Shown here in pieces: positions 14,997 through 24,086 of a stretch of 64,000 nt of DNA (the first letter of the stretch is position 1; each line of letters starts with the position of its first letter). This DNA is from Aminobacterium mobile DSM 12262 (GTDB taxonomy: Bacteria > Synergistota > Synergistia > Synergistales > Aminobacteriaceae): contig NZ_JAFZ01000001.1 in NCBI RefSeq assembly GCF_000526395.1, forward strand, positions 186,001-250,000. The letters run 5' to 3'. The notes beneath the pieces were generated by a model. The model saw nothing but the letters and a program-made list of their open reading frames with translations. It did not search any database and was not told the DNA's origin. A program made the position numbers and the translations under genes.

Positions 14997-16907
14997 ATGT
15001 CGAAACAGGTCCTTTTTATAGTCGTTGTGGCTGGGTTAGCTATTGTCTTTTTGTTTTGGAACGCTGATAGCGCTTCGGCCTTGCCACGCATTATTCCCCT
15101 TGAAGATTTTTTTAAAAATCCTGAAAAAGTTGCTTTTTCCATCTCTCCAGATGGGCAATATTTAGCTTTTATGCAGCCGTGGCAAAGAAGGCTTAATGTG
15201 TTTGTGAAAAAGATAGGGGGCGTAGAAGAGCCTGTACGTCTCACAGATGAAAGAAATCGAGATATAGCTGGTTATTTTTGGAAAGGGAATAATCAGATTA
15301 TTTATATGAAGGATTCAGGTGGCGATGAAAATTATCATCTTTTCTCCGTAGACATATCTGGTGCAAATCGGCGAGAGCTTACGCCTTTCCCCAAGGTAAG
15401 AGTTTCAGTGGTTGACGATCTTGAAGATGTAGATGACGAAATGCTTATTGCCATGAATAAAAGGGACCCCAGGGTTTTTGATGTCTATCGCATACATGTG
15501 AAGACCGGCGCAATAGATTTAGTGGCTGAAAATCCTGGAGACATAGCAGGGTGGCTTACGGACCATAAAGGGAAACTTCGCGTGGCTGTAAAAACTGATG
15601 GAGTGAATACAAGCCTTCTTTATCGTGAAAAGGAGGAAGATCCTTTTAGAACGATTGTTACGACAAATTTTAAGGACTCTATTGACCCTCTCTTCTTTAC
15701 TTTTGATAATCGAAATCTTTATGTGGCATCAAATTTAAATCGAGATAAAAGTGCTATCTATCGTTACGATCCGACAACAGGAGCTTTTCTTGAGTTAGTG
15801 TACGAACATCCTGACGTAGATGTGTATAGGCTTCTTCAATCAAAGAAACGAAAAATTGTTACGGGTGTTCGCTTTACTACGGATAAAGCACACTATGTTT
15901 TTTTTGATCCCGATCGAGAACAATTACAAATAACTCTTGAAAAGAAACTTCCGGGCTATGAGGTTGTTGTAGCAAGTATGAGTCGAGATGAAAAGAGAAT
16001 GCTTGTCTATGCAGGAAGCGACCGCACTCTGGGAGCCTACTATTTTTACGATAGGGAAAGTGGAGCTTTCGAAAAACTGGCAGATTTAAGTCCTTGGTTG
16101 AAGGAAGAAGAGATGGCAACTATGAAGCCAGTTCGTTACCAAGCACGGGATGGCCTTCTTATCCACGGGTATCTCACGATACCAGTAGGAGTTGAGCCTA
16201 AAAACCTCCCTGTAATTATTCTTCCTCACGGTGGCCCATGGGCCCGAGATTCATGGGGATTTAGTCCTGAGGTTCAGTTTTTTGCCAATAGAGGATATGC
16301 CGTACTATCTATGAATTTTAGAGGTTCTACTGGATACGGGAAACAATTTTGGACGGCTGGTTTCCAGCAATGGGGACGCGCTATGCAGGACGATATTACC
16401 GACGGGGTGAAATGGCTTACAGGCCAGGGTATAGCAGACCCGAAAAAAGTGGGTATTTACGGTGCTTCTTATGGAGGATACGCAGTTCTTGCAGGCTTGG
16501 CTTTTACTCCGGATGTGTATGCTTGTGGCGTGGATTATGTGGGGCCCTCCAACCTCTTTACGCTTCTTGAGACCATACCGCCATATTGGGAGTTAGGCCG
16601 ACAAATGATGTATGAACAGATCGGCCATCCGGAGAAGGATAAGGCTCTGCTTCAGGCGGCATCACCTGTTTTTCATGCTGATCAAATACGATCACCTCTT
16701 TTAGTTGCTCAAGGAGCAAATGATCCTCGGGTGAAAAAAACAGAATCTGATCAAATAGTGGAGGCTCTCCGCAAGCGGAACATTTATGTGGAGTATATAG
16801 TGAAAGACAATGAAGGACATGGTTTCCGAAACGAAGAAAACCGATTTGAGTTCTATCGAGCCATGGAAAGATTTTTAGCTATTCATTTGGGGGGCCGTAT
16901 GGAGTAA
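14997..16907 (+). CDS. Secreted S9 family (prolyl-oligopeptidase-like) serine peptidase
   Basis: 636 residues. An N-terminal signal/anchor segment (about residues 5-28) precedes a beta-propeller of WD/TolB-like strands (about 40-370) and an alpha/beta-hydrolase domain (about 385-635). The catalytic triad is Ser491 in GASYGGY, Asp576 in GANDPRV and His608 in NEGHGF; the oxyanion segment is LPHGGPWAR. This order is that of acylaminoacyl-peptidase/dipeptidyl-peptidase type S9C enzymes, which trim oligopeptides. Export to the periplasm or surface would feed amino acids to the fermentation pathways. A strong terminator follows. Divergent from the SDR gene. Confidence 0.93.
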   Translation: MSKQVLFIVVVAGLAIVFLFWNADSASALPRIIPLEDFFKNPEKVAFSISPDGQYLAFMQPWQRRLNVFVKKIGGVEEPVRLTDERNRDIAGYFWKGNNQIIYMKDSGGDENYHLFSVDISGANRRELTPFPKVRVSVVDDLEDVDDEMLIAMNKRDPRVFDVYRIHVKTGAIDLVAENPGDIAGWLTDHKGKLRVAVKTDGVNTSLLYREKEEDPFRTIVTTNFKDSIDPLFFTFDNRNLYVASNLNRDKSAIYRYDPTTGAFLELVYEHPDVDVYRLLQSKKRKIVTGVRFTTDKAHYVFFDPDREQLQITLEKKLPGYEVVVASMSRDEKRMLVYAGSDRTLGAYYFYDRESGAFEKLADLSPWLKEEEMATMKPVRYQARDGLLIHGYLTIPVGVEPKNLPVIILPHGGPWARDSWGFSPEVQFFANRGYAVLSMNFRGSTGYGKQFWTAGFQQWGRAMQDDITDGVKWLTGQGIADPKKVGIYGASYGGYAVLAGLAFTPDVYACGVDYVGPSNLFTLLETIPPYWELGRQMMYEQIGHPEKDKALLQAASPVFHADQIRSPLLVAQGANDPRVKKTESDQIVEALRKRNIYVEYIVKDNEGHGFRNEENRFEFYRAMERFLAIHLGGRME

Positions 16908-16947
16908 AAGCAAATAAATCTGAACATAAGAAATCAAGTCTTTTGAT

Positions 16948-16993
16948 AACGATAAGAGACTGTCTTTATAAAAGGCAGTCTCTTATCGTTTTA
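16948..16993 (+). terminator. Rho-independent terminator after the S9 peptidase
   Basis: Perfect 15-base arms (16948-16962 and 16976-16990, AACGATAAGAGACTG and its complement) around a 13-base loop, followed by TTATT. Confidence 0.9.
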
Positions 16994-17030
16994 TTACCTC
17001 CTTATGTTTTGCTATTTTAAGGAAGAATAT

Positions 17031-17555
17031 CTAAAATGGAAAAGATTTGTTGTAAAAGCAGCAAATAGCAGCGGAGGCTGTTTGCCCAAGAGTCTCGAAA
17101 AGGGAGATATGAACGGATTCATCCCCCTCTTCTTTTTCCCATAACGCGACAAATCCTAGGAGTTTTGTCTTTTTATGAATGAGAGGAATGACCCACTGAG
17201 CTCCTATTATTTCAGGGAAGTTTAAAAGCTCAGGTACTTTGAGATAATGGAAATAAGATCTTGCCATCTCTAAAGAAAAAGAGGAAGGCATACTTCCTTT
17301 GTCCATGGAGAAAAAAGGAAGTTTTATGGACCGAGTAGGTGCTTTTATTTTGCCATGACAATATATTCCGCGAAGGGTATAGCTTTGTTCCTCCATATCC
17401 CACAGCATAAGAAGACCTTGGTGGCTTCTGGATATTTCACAGAACATATCCAAGATGGCCTTACAAAGATGATGTATATCAGGTTGTTCCATAAGTTGAA
17501 GAGTAGCTTGATGAAGAGCTTGCAATGCATAAGCCTGTTCCGATAATCCTTTCAA
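17031..17555 (-). CDS. GAF-domain protein, C-terminal fragment (downstream of an in-frame stop)
   Basis: Reads as a GAF domain (about 150 residues from LHQATLQLMEQPDIHHLCKAILDMF to GQTASAAICCF). It is in the same frame as the upstream fragment at 17622-18440, from which it is separated only by one TAA codon at 17622-17624. The 22 codons after that TAA (LLGNVASKALSISCLHEER...) continue the terminal helix of a GAF domain and a coiled linker, so the two pieces are one ancestral two-GAF protein of about 470 residues. If the stop is real this piece would need re-initiation, for instance at the TTG at 17555, which has no clear ribosome site. No output domain is attached. Confidence 0.6.
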   Translation of the reverse strand: MKGLSEQAYALQALHQATLQLMEQPDIHHLCKAILDMFCEISRSHQGLLMLWDMEEQSYTLRGIYCHGKIKAPTRSIKLPFFSMDKGSMPSSFSLEMARSYFHYLKVPELLNFPEIIGAQWVIPLIHKKTKLLGFVALWEKEEGDESVHISLFETLGQTASAAICCFYNKSFPF

Positions 17556-17621
17556 GGCTGCGTCGCGTTCTTCATGGAGGCACGATATAGAGAGTGCTTT
17601 AGAAGCTACGTTACCTAGAAG

Positions 17622-18440
17622 TTACAGGAAGTTCAGGTCTTCTTTTTCTAAGGAATGATTCCACTTCAGAAGGCAATATAATTTTTGCTTCATGCTGGGA
17701 ATAGGTAAAAGCACAGACCATTTATGGGCAAGTCTGGAATATCGTTCCTCTCCGAATATCTCAGCGTGATCAGAATCAATAGGTATAGGTGAAGGGGTAA
17801 AAAGGCGAGTAAACAGATTTGCGTCCCGCTTGGGAAGATTGAAAATATCTCCTTCCAGAGAGGTAAGTTTTTCTCCATCGTCATGAATGATTGCCAAATC
17901 TGCGGGAAACAGACTCTCTCGTATTACATCGCTTAGAAAGGCGGCAAAGTAGTCGAGGGGCATCGGTTCAAAAATTGAAGAAAGGGTATTTTTTGTGGCA
18001 AGGATCATGTAGGCAAGGCGAGATAAGCGTTGTTCCATTGCTTCCCGACCGTTGAAATCTTGCCAGAGCTTTATCAGTCCTTCAATAGCAGGTAAGTTAT
18101 TGAGAAATTGCTGAGAAGGGCGGTGACTAAAAAGGAAATAGAAGGTCCATTCCTTTCCCTTCAAAGGAATTCCCCACCCCCATTTATTATTCATTAAAGA
18201 GAGATTTAATGGCGTCATAGAGAGAGAAGGAGTTCCATAGAACGTTTGTTCCAACGAATACCTCTCTCCGGAAATGATCAAGTTTGGTGGGGTGATGCCT
18301 ATGGCTTCGAGAACAGAGAGATCCTCTCCTTGTGGTTCAAGGATTACGGCCTGTGGAGATGTCTTTGACATTTGGTCGGCAAGCATATCGAGAATGCCGC
18401 CATGAAGAAGAAAAGACATTTTTTCGAACAGTTCGTGCAT
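17622..18440 (-). CDS. GAF-domain-like protein, N-terminal fragment ending at an in-frame TAA
   Basis: 272 residues from the ATG at 18440 (TTG and GTG alternatives lie 7 and 4 codons upstream; the ribosome site AAGGG is weak for all). The N-terminal half is not recognisable. The C-terminal part (about residues 135-272), ending KLYCLLKWNHSLEKEDLNFL, looks like a GAF domain that stops one helix short. A CAA-to-TAA change at 17622 would explain the break; a sequence error or readthrough are alternatives. It is divergent from the CitB-like regulator gene, which it may once have served as a cytoplasmic sensor. Confidence 0.6.
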   Translation of the reverse strand: MHELFEKMSFLLHGGILDMLADQMSKTSPQAVILEPQGEDLSVLEAIGITPPNLIISGERYSLEQTFYGTPSLSMTPLNLSLMNNKWGWGIPLKGKEWTFYFLFSHRPSQQFLNNLPAIEGLIKLWQDFNGREAMEQRLSRLAYMILATKNTLSSIFEPMPLDYFAAFLSDVIRESLFPADLAIIHDDGEKLTSLEGDIFNLPKRDANLFTRLFTPSPIPIDSDHAEIFGEERYSRLAHKWSVLLPIPSMKQKLYCLLKWNHSLEKEDLNFL

Positions 18441-18675
18441 AATAACACTCACGCCCTTCAAGCCTTATTAAATTTAATATTTTGCCTTATGGTACCTGAA
18501 TAGCTTGTTTGCGTCCATATTTTTGTGAAAGGATATAAAAAATTATAGTAAAAAGTTATAATAAAATACTGTAAACAAAGAGGAAATGGGAAGTTGGTCG
18601 TATATACTTTTTCTATATAGCCTTAGAATGAAATATTGAAGATGAAAACGAAAAGTGAGGATTGTCTACAATAGA

Positions 18676-19365
18676 ATGAAAGAAGAGCCCATTCATATTC
18701 TTATTGCTGATCAAGATCTTATGACTGTTTCTGTAATGGAGCGATATATCTCTGCAGTTCCAGGATTTGTTGTTGTGGGAATAGCTTCTACCCTGCCGCA
18801 GCTCTGTCTCCTTCTGCAAAAAAAGAAGATAGACGTTATTTTCGTAGAGCCTGCAGGTTTCGCTTCAGATATGGCGGAAACGGTGGGGCGAATTCATCGT
18901 ATCTCTCCAATGACAGCTATTGTAGTTGTTTCTTCTCTCCCAGATAGAGTTTCCATTCAACATGCCTTAAGCTTAGGTGCTTTTGATTATATTCTCAAGC
19001 CTTTTTCTTTTGAACGTTTTAGGCAATCTCTTTACGATTCTAGAGACAGACAACTTTTCTTCAGGACCCTCCCCCCTTTATGTACCCAAAAGGATATAGA
19101 TGATCTTTTCCCTCTACGTGGAGAAAAAAACCTATGTAATCATCTTCCCATTAGCATTCAGCAAGAAACTCTTGACCATATGATAGAAGTTCTGTCCACA
19201 GTTAATGCTCCTTTGACTATTGGTGATATAGCATTTGCCACAGGATTCTCCCGTACGACTACGTGGCGGTATCTCGACTATCTTCTCAAAATAGGCAGCG
19301 TCGTTTCAACGTTAGAATATCGCCCGACAGGGCGTCCTCTAAAAAAATTTAAATACCTCAAGTAG
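18676..19365 (+). CDS. CitB/DcuR-like response regulator with Glu in place of the phospho-acceptor Asp
   Basis: 229 residues from the ATG at 18676; a GTG at 18655 would add seven residues and both ribosome sites are poor. A receiver-like domain (residues 5-120) is followed by a linker and a helix-turn-helix at about 180-228 (TIGDIAFATGFSRTTTWRYLDYL), the layout of the CitB family. In the receiver the acidic pocket is ADQD and the conserved Lys is in ILKPF, but the acceptor Asp of the usual DxxMP site is Glu58 (VEPAG). Asp-to-Glu substitutions can mimic phosphorylation, so it may be constitutively active or phosphorylation-independent. No sensor kinase is adjacent. Confidence 0.85.
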   Translation: MKEEPIHILIADQDLMTVSVMERYISAVPGFVVVGIASTLPQLCLLLQKKKIDVIFVEPAGFASDMAETVGRIHRISPMTAIVVVSSLPDRVSIQHALSLGAFDYILKPFSFERFRQSLYDSRDRQLFFRTLPPLCTQKDIDDLFPLRGEKNLCNHLPISIQQETLDHMIEVLSTVNAPLTIGDIAFATGFSRTTTWRYLDYLLKIGSVVSTLEYRPTGRPLKKFKYLK

Positions 19366-19584
19366 CATGCTGTTATTTTCAAAAAAGGTTATATTCCCCT
19401 ATGTAGATTCAAAAATGTAACCCCCTTTCTTATGGAATAAAAGGATAAAACAAAAAATATTTAGTTTTTTTCTTGCTTGGATTTTTTAAATCCTTAGACT
19501 AATAAATTAATTGTACGAGGATTTATAGGAATTGCGCTATTATTTTTAATATTCTTTGGGATCATAAGGAGGGGAACAGACAAC

Positions 19585-21639
19585 GTGACCATTAAAGCCA
19601 GACTTTGGGGTATGCTTGCTGCTATTTTGGTTGTAATTGCAATAATGACTGGCATTACGTACTATCGAGGGACTGCTATTTTAGTAGACACTATCAGCAA
19701 AACTGGCATGGAAACGGCACAAAAGGGATCAGGACTTATTGATAGCTATTTTGATCGTTTAACAGGCATTCTTGATTCGGTAGCAGAATCAGTACGTTAT
19801 AACTGGCTGTATCATCATATTACAGATGAAGATGTTGTAGAGTCCTTCCTTTCATGTCTGACACAGCAAAATAAGAAAGAAGGAATCACTAACATCTTTA
19901 TGGGACGGGAAGAAGATGGCCGTTTTTCTGACGGGACAGAATGGAAAGAACCAGAGAATTTTGATGCTCGGACTCGTCCGTGGTATCAACAGGCTGTATC
20001 GGCTAAAAAGATGATCATTACAGATCCATATTTAGATTCCATTTCAGGAGATTTGGTTTTATCTATAGCAATCCCTATCTACAGTGAATCGGGCACCCTT
20101 CTTGGAGTAGTTGGGGGGGATGTTAATCTTGAAACCTTGGCAGAGATGGTTGCTTCCTTGAAGGTTTATGGTACAGGAGAAGCTTTTTTACTTGATCGTA
20201 AGGGAACTATTATCGCATCTCCTCATACTGAAGATATTATGAAAGCAAATTTGACTCAAGACAGCAAATTCCCTGATGCACTAAAATCTGTAGCACAAAA
20301 GATGGTTGTAGGTGAAACCGGTTCGGCGACCTATAGTTATGGTAATGAAGAGAAAATGGTTTTTTATGCTCCTTCAGAGCACGGGCTGCCTCTGGCTGTT
20401 TTTTTCCCTGTATCAGTTATCACGCATATTATTCATTCTTTGACATGGATGCTCTTGGCAGTATCTGTAGTAGCAGTTGTTGTTGTGGCTCTTCTTGTCT
20501 TTACTATTGCTCGAGGACTGGCTCGTTCTATTCGTCATATGGAAACAGCAACAAATTGTATTGCCAAAGGGAACTTGACAACTCGTTTTAACACAAAAGG
20601 TAAAGACGAGATTGCTCGTATTTCTAACCATCTCAACGAAATGGTGGATCGTCTTCGGGAACTTATTGTTTCTGTTCGCCATGAAGCCGTAGAAACCTCT
20701 CAACGAGCAGAAACACTTGCATCTCTCTCGGAAGAAACAGTTGCTTCCATGGAGGAAGTTGCCGGTTCCATCGACCAGGTTTTGGAGAGAAGTGAAAACA
20801 GTTCGTCTGCGTTGCAAGAGACGAATGCTTCTATTCAGGAAGTAGCTGCTGGTGCTCAGGCGGCTGCGAAATCGGCTACTGACGGGGCGGAAGGGTCATC
20901 GAAAGCGGTGAATATGACGGAAACAGCAGTAGAGGATGTGAACCGGATGATAGAAGGCATCTCTTTCGCTGTAAAAGAATCTCAAAAAGGGGCAGAAACG
21001 ATCCTTGCTCTTGCACGTTCTGTAGACGATATCTCAGGTTTTGTCGCCACTATTACCTCCATAGCCGATCAGACGAATCTCCTAGCTCTCAATGCCGCTA
21101 TAGAAGCAGCCCGAGCTGGCGAAGCGGGACGTGGTTTTGCCGTCGTAGCTGAAGAAGTTCGAAAATTAGCGGAAGAATCGGCCTTAGCCGCGCAGAAAGT
21201 TCAAGCTCTTATTAAGGGGCTTCAGGCAAGCTCTCAGCACTCCATTTTGGCAGCACAGGAGAGCGAGAAGACTCTTGGAAAAACTATGGATCAAGCTTTG
21301 GCTGCCCAAGAGAAGCTGAAGGAAGCCGTGTCGGCCGTGGCGAGAGTATCTGAATCCGTTCAGAGCATTGCGGCTGTCTCAGAAGAACAGGCAGCTTCCA
21401 GTGAGGAAATGACAAGCGCAATTCAGACAGTTACCGATGCTACAGTGGAAGTAGTGCAATCTATGAGCAACATAAAAAATGCCTCTGGAGATACGACGAA
21501 AGCCGCAGAGGGCATAGCTTTGGAATCTCAAAATATGTCTCGGTCTGCAAATGGTTTACTCCGTCTCATCTCCCAATTTGTAGTGGAAACAGAGACAGAA
21601 GAAAAAGGAAAAACTACAGGCCTCGTTCCTTTGAAATAA
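19585..21639 (+). CDS. Methyl-accepting chemotaxis protein with amino-acid-binding dCache domain
   Basis: 684 residues, GTG start after AAGGAGGGGAACAGACAAC. First membrane segment at about 8-27, periplasmic dCache_1 domain to about 280, second membrane segment about 285-310, HAMP to about 365, then the signalling hairpin with the tip [21 protein letters not shown]. The ligand site shows Phe126, Arg131, Trp133, Tyr134, Tyr149, Asp151 and Asp179, with spacing almost identical to the amino-acid motif of PctA-type receptors; only the first Tyr is Phe. It probably senses amino acids. There is no C-terminal CheR tether. Confidence 0.93.
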   Translation: MTIKARLWGMLAAILVVIAIMTGITYYRGTAILVDTISKTGMETAQKGSGLIDSYFDRLTGILDSVAESVRYNWLYHHITDEDVVESFLSCLTQQNKKEGITNIFMGREEDGRFSDGTEWKEPENFDARTRPWYQQAVSAKKMIITDPYLDSISGDLVLSIAIPIYSESGTLLGVVGGDVNLETLAEMVASLKVYGTGEAFLLDRKGTIIASPHTEDIMKANLTQDSKFPDALKSVAQKMVVGETGSATYSYGNEEKMVFYAPSEHGLPLAVFFPVSVITHIIHSLTWMLLAVSVVAVVVVALLVFTIARGLARSIRHMETATNCIAKGNLTTRFNTKGKDEIARISNHLNEMVDRLRELIVSVRHEAVETSQRAETLASLSEETVASMEEVAGSIDQVLERSENSSSALQETNASIQEVAAGAQAAAKSATDGAEGSSKAVNMTETAVEDVNRMIEGISFAVKESQKGAETILALARSVDDISGFVATITSIADQTNLLALNAAIEAARAGEAGRGFAVVAEEVRKLAEESALAAQKVQALIKGLQASSQHSILAAQESEKTLGKTMDQALAAQEKLKEAVSAVARVSESVQSIAAVSEEQAASSEEMTSAIQTVTDATVEVVQSMSNIKNASGDTTKAAEGIALESQNMSRSANGLLRLISQFVVETETEEKGKTTGLVPLK

Positions 21640-21680
21640 CACGATCAAGGGATTTTTGACCTCCCATACATAAACGAGGA

Positions 21681-21732
21681 AACCCCGATCTCAGAGAGAT
21701 GCAGAGCTCTCTGGGGTTGGGGTTATTTTTTT
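21681..21732 (+). terminator. Rho-independent terminator after the first chemoreceptor gene
   Basis: AACCCC (21681) pairs with GGGGTT (to 21724) and CAGAGAG with CTCTCTG inside, followed by ATTTTTTT. Confidence 0.85.
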
Positions 21733-21835
21733 GAAAAATAAAAAAAGAACTTCAAGACTTGAGATTTAATCGTTCTAGATTAAACTGTATGTATAATGAA
21801 TCTTGTAATTTTTCTTCAAGGGGGATGTGAACTTT

Positions 21836-24013
21836 ATGGGTTTTAACAGACTTGGCACTCGAGTTACAGCTATTGTCGTTGCTCTGATTCTTGTTGCTGT
21901 GGTTGGCGTAGGCTTTTTTGCTGTTCAAAAAAGCTCTCAGGCTCTTGAAAACGCGGCTGTTGAATATGAAAATGCCGAAGCGGAACGGATCGCCAGTGCT
22001 CTGGATAATACTTTCGGACGATTTAATGGCCTCTTGTTGGCCCTTAATGCGACTGTTCGAACCCGTTTTAAGCCTGTAATGGCTAAGGCCCTTGGAATGG
22101 AAGCTTATGTAGCTCAGTTTGCTGCCACTAACGTTCAATTCATTTCGGAACTGGGAAGCCAGGTAGAGGAAACGAGGGAAATTTTTATCTGTTTTAACCC
22201 TGAGGAATTCGATTCAGATCAAGTGCACATGGTTTCCTTCTCCAGGGAAAATGCCGATTCAATCTTCACTTTCTCTGATAAAACAGCATATACCGCACAA
22301 GATCTTCTTAATAGGAAAACACAGCAGACATCATGGTTCTGGCGTCCTATTGATACGCAACAGCCAGTTTGGGGCGACGTTATTACCAACGATGTAGAGG
22401 AAAAGATCCCCTATTCGATGCCTGTAGAGATAGAGGGTAAAACTATAGCGGTTATTGGCATGATTTTTGACTATTCTTTTGTTCAGGATACATTAAAGGA
22501 CGTGAAATTCTACGATACGGGGTATGCTTTCCTCCTCAACAGAGATCTTCGTTTTATGTATCACCCAGAGTACTCCTTTAATGGGCCTACAGCCTCTGAA
22601 ATAGAAGGAGGGCTTCTCGCAGATTACGTTAAAGGGATGCTCGCTAATCCAAAAGGTATTTTCTCCCACGAAATAAAGGGTAAATCTGTATCTACTGCTT
22701 ATCGCACTTTAGAAAATGGCTTTATTCTTGGTATCACTGCTCCTAAAGACGAGGCGTTAGCAGCAATTCCTGTTCTTCGAAAAGCTATTTTGATTGGAGT
22801 TCTGGCGGCAGTAGCCGTAGCTGTTATAGTCGTCTTCTTCTTTTCACGGAGCATTTCGAATCCTCTTACTCATGTGGTGTCTAAAGCGAAAGAAATAGGT
22901 TCTACGGGTGACCTTTCTGTCCAGATGGATACCTCTTCCTCCATTATGGAAATTCAGGAATTGGTAGGTGCTTTTAACACGCTTATAAATAGTGTGGGGC
23001 ATGTGGTCCTCGCCATTCGGGATGATGCAGAAGAGGTTCTAAATAAGGCGGAACATTTAAGTACCTCAGCAGAACAAGGTTCCGCTGCGGCTCAACAGGT
23101 AGCTGCCCTTGCGGATAAAGTTAGCCAAAATACGCAGGATTCAGCGGCAGCAGTGGAACAGGCCAACGCCGGTGTTCAAGAAGTGGCTGCCAGCGCTCAG
23201 GCAGGAGCGAAGACAGCTGCAGAAGCAGGGGAAAGTGCTTCCCAGATTTCAGAGGTAGCTGATCGCGGAGGGAAGGCTGTTGATGATATTGCCTCTTTGA
23301 TTAACGAAGTAGCAAAAGCCGGCGAAAAAGTAGGATCGGCAATTGGCGAGCTCTCGGGGTCTGTAGAGGGAATTACAGGATTTGTCAACACCATTACTCA
23401 GATCGCAGATCAGACGAACCTTTTGGCTCTTAATGCTGCTATTGAAGCGGCTAGGGCGGGAGATGCGGGACGGGGTTTTGCTGTTGTGGCTGAAGAAGTT
23501 CGAAAACTTGCGGAGGAATCAAGTCGTGCTGCATCTCAGGTAAGCGACGTTATTTCAGAAATCGCTAATAGAACGAAGGCGGCTATCTCCGATCAAAAGG
23601 GTTCAGAAGAAAAAGTGCGTGTTCTTGTTGATAAAGCTGCTGAAACAAAGGCAGTGATTGACGATGTTGTAGAAAAAATAGCGGTCGTTACAGAAAGCGT
23701 TCAGACTATTGCTGCTACCATGGAAGAGCAATCTGCAAGTGCTCAGGAGATGACAGCTGGTATGGATAATGTAGCGCGAACAAGCCAGGAAATAGCCGAT
23801 CAGGTCGGCTCTATTACCCAATCTATGGATGAACAGGGACGAGTTTCTCAGTCTATTTCTGAAGCGGCAGAAGAGTTGGTTCAGCTGAGCGGAGAAATGC
23901 AGAAATCTGTAGCGCAGTTTAAGCTGAAAAAAGAGATGGAAGATATGAAGGACATGGAAGGACCTGAAAAACTTGAAGAGTCAGAAGAGCGGGCGGGGCT
24001 TCTTCCTGCATAA
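21836..24013 (+). CDS. Methyl-accepting chemotaxis protein, second
   Basis: 725 residues from the ATG at 21836, 11 bases after AAGGGGG; a GTG at 21827 sits on the ribosome site. Membrane segments at about 9-30 and 315-340 enclose a dCache-like sensor ([32 protein letters not shown]) that lacks the amino-acid motif of its upstream neighbour, so it should sense something else. HAMP follows, then the signalling domain with the same tip [21 protein letters not shown]. The C-terminus ends in a Met/Glu/Lys-rich tail. A -10 TATAAT lies at 21792-21797, so it has its own promoter after the terminator. Confidence 0.93.
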   Translation: MGFNRLGTRVTAIVVALILVAVVGVGFFAVQKSSQALENAAVEYENAEAERIASALDNTFGRFNGLLLALNATVRTRFKPVMAKALGMEAYVAQFAATNVQFISELGSQVEETREIFICFNPEEFDSDQVHMVSFSRENADSIFTFSDKTAYTAQDLLNRKTQQTSWFWRPIDTQQPVWGDVITNDVEEKIPYSMPVEIEGKTIAVIGMIFDYSFVQDTLKDVKFYDTGYAFLLNRDLRFMYHPEYSFNGPTASEIEGGLLADYVKGMLANPKGIFSHEIKGKSVSTAYRTLENGFILGITAPKDEALAAIPVLRKAILIGVLAAVAVAVIVVFFFSRSISNPLTHVVSKAKEIGSTGDLSVQMDTSSSIMEIQELVGAFNTLINSVGHVVLAIRDDAEEVLNKAEHLSTSAEQGSAAAQQVAALADKVSQNTQDSAAAVEQANAGVQEVAASAQAGAKTAAEAGESASQISEVADRGGKAVDDIASLINEVAKAGEKVGSAIGELSGSVEGITGFVNTITQIADQTNLLALNAAIEAARAGDAGRGFAVVAEEVRKLAEESSRAASQVSDVISEIANRTKAAISDQKGSEEKVRVLVDKAAETKAVIDDVVEKIAVVTESVQTIAATMEEQSASAQEMTAGMDNVARTSQEIADQVGSITQSMDEQGRVSQSISEAAEELVQLSGEMQKSVAQFKLKKEMEDMKDMEGPEKLEESEERAGLLPA

Positions 24014-24027
24014 TAGATGAAGAGAGC

Positions 24028-24058
24028 GCGAGGGGAGCAGCTGCTCCCCTCGCTTCTT
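24028..24058 (+). terminator. Terminator after the second chemoreceptor gene
   Basis: A perfect 26-base palindrome (arms GCGAGGGGAGCAG / CTGCTCCCCTCGC at 24028-24053) followed by TTCTTTA, 14 bases past the stop. Confidence 0.85.
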
Positions 24059-24086
24059 TAGCCTTTCTTTATTTCCTCTCCATGAG

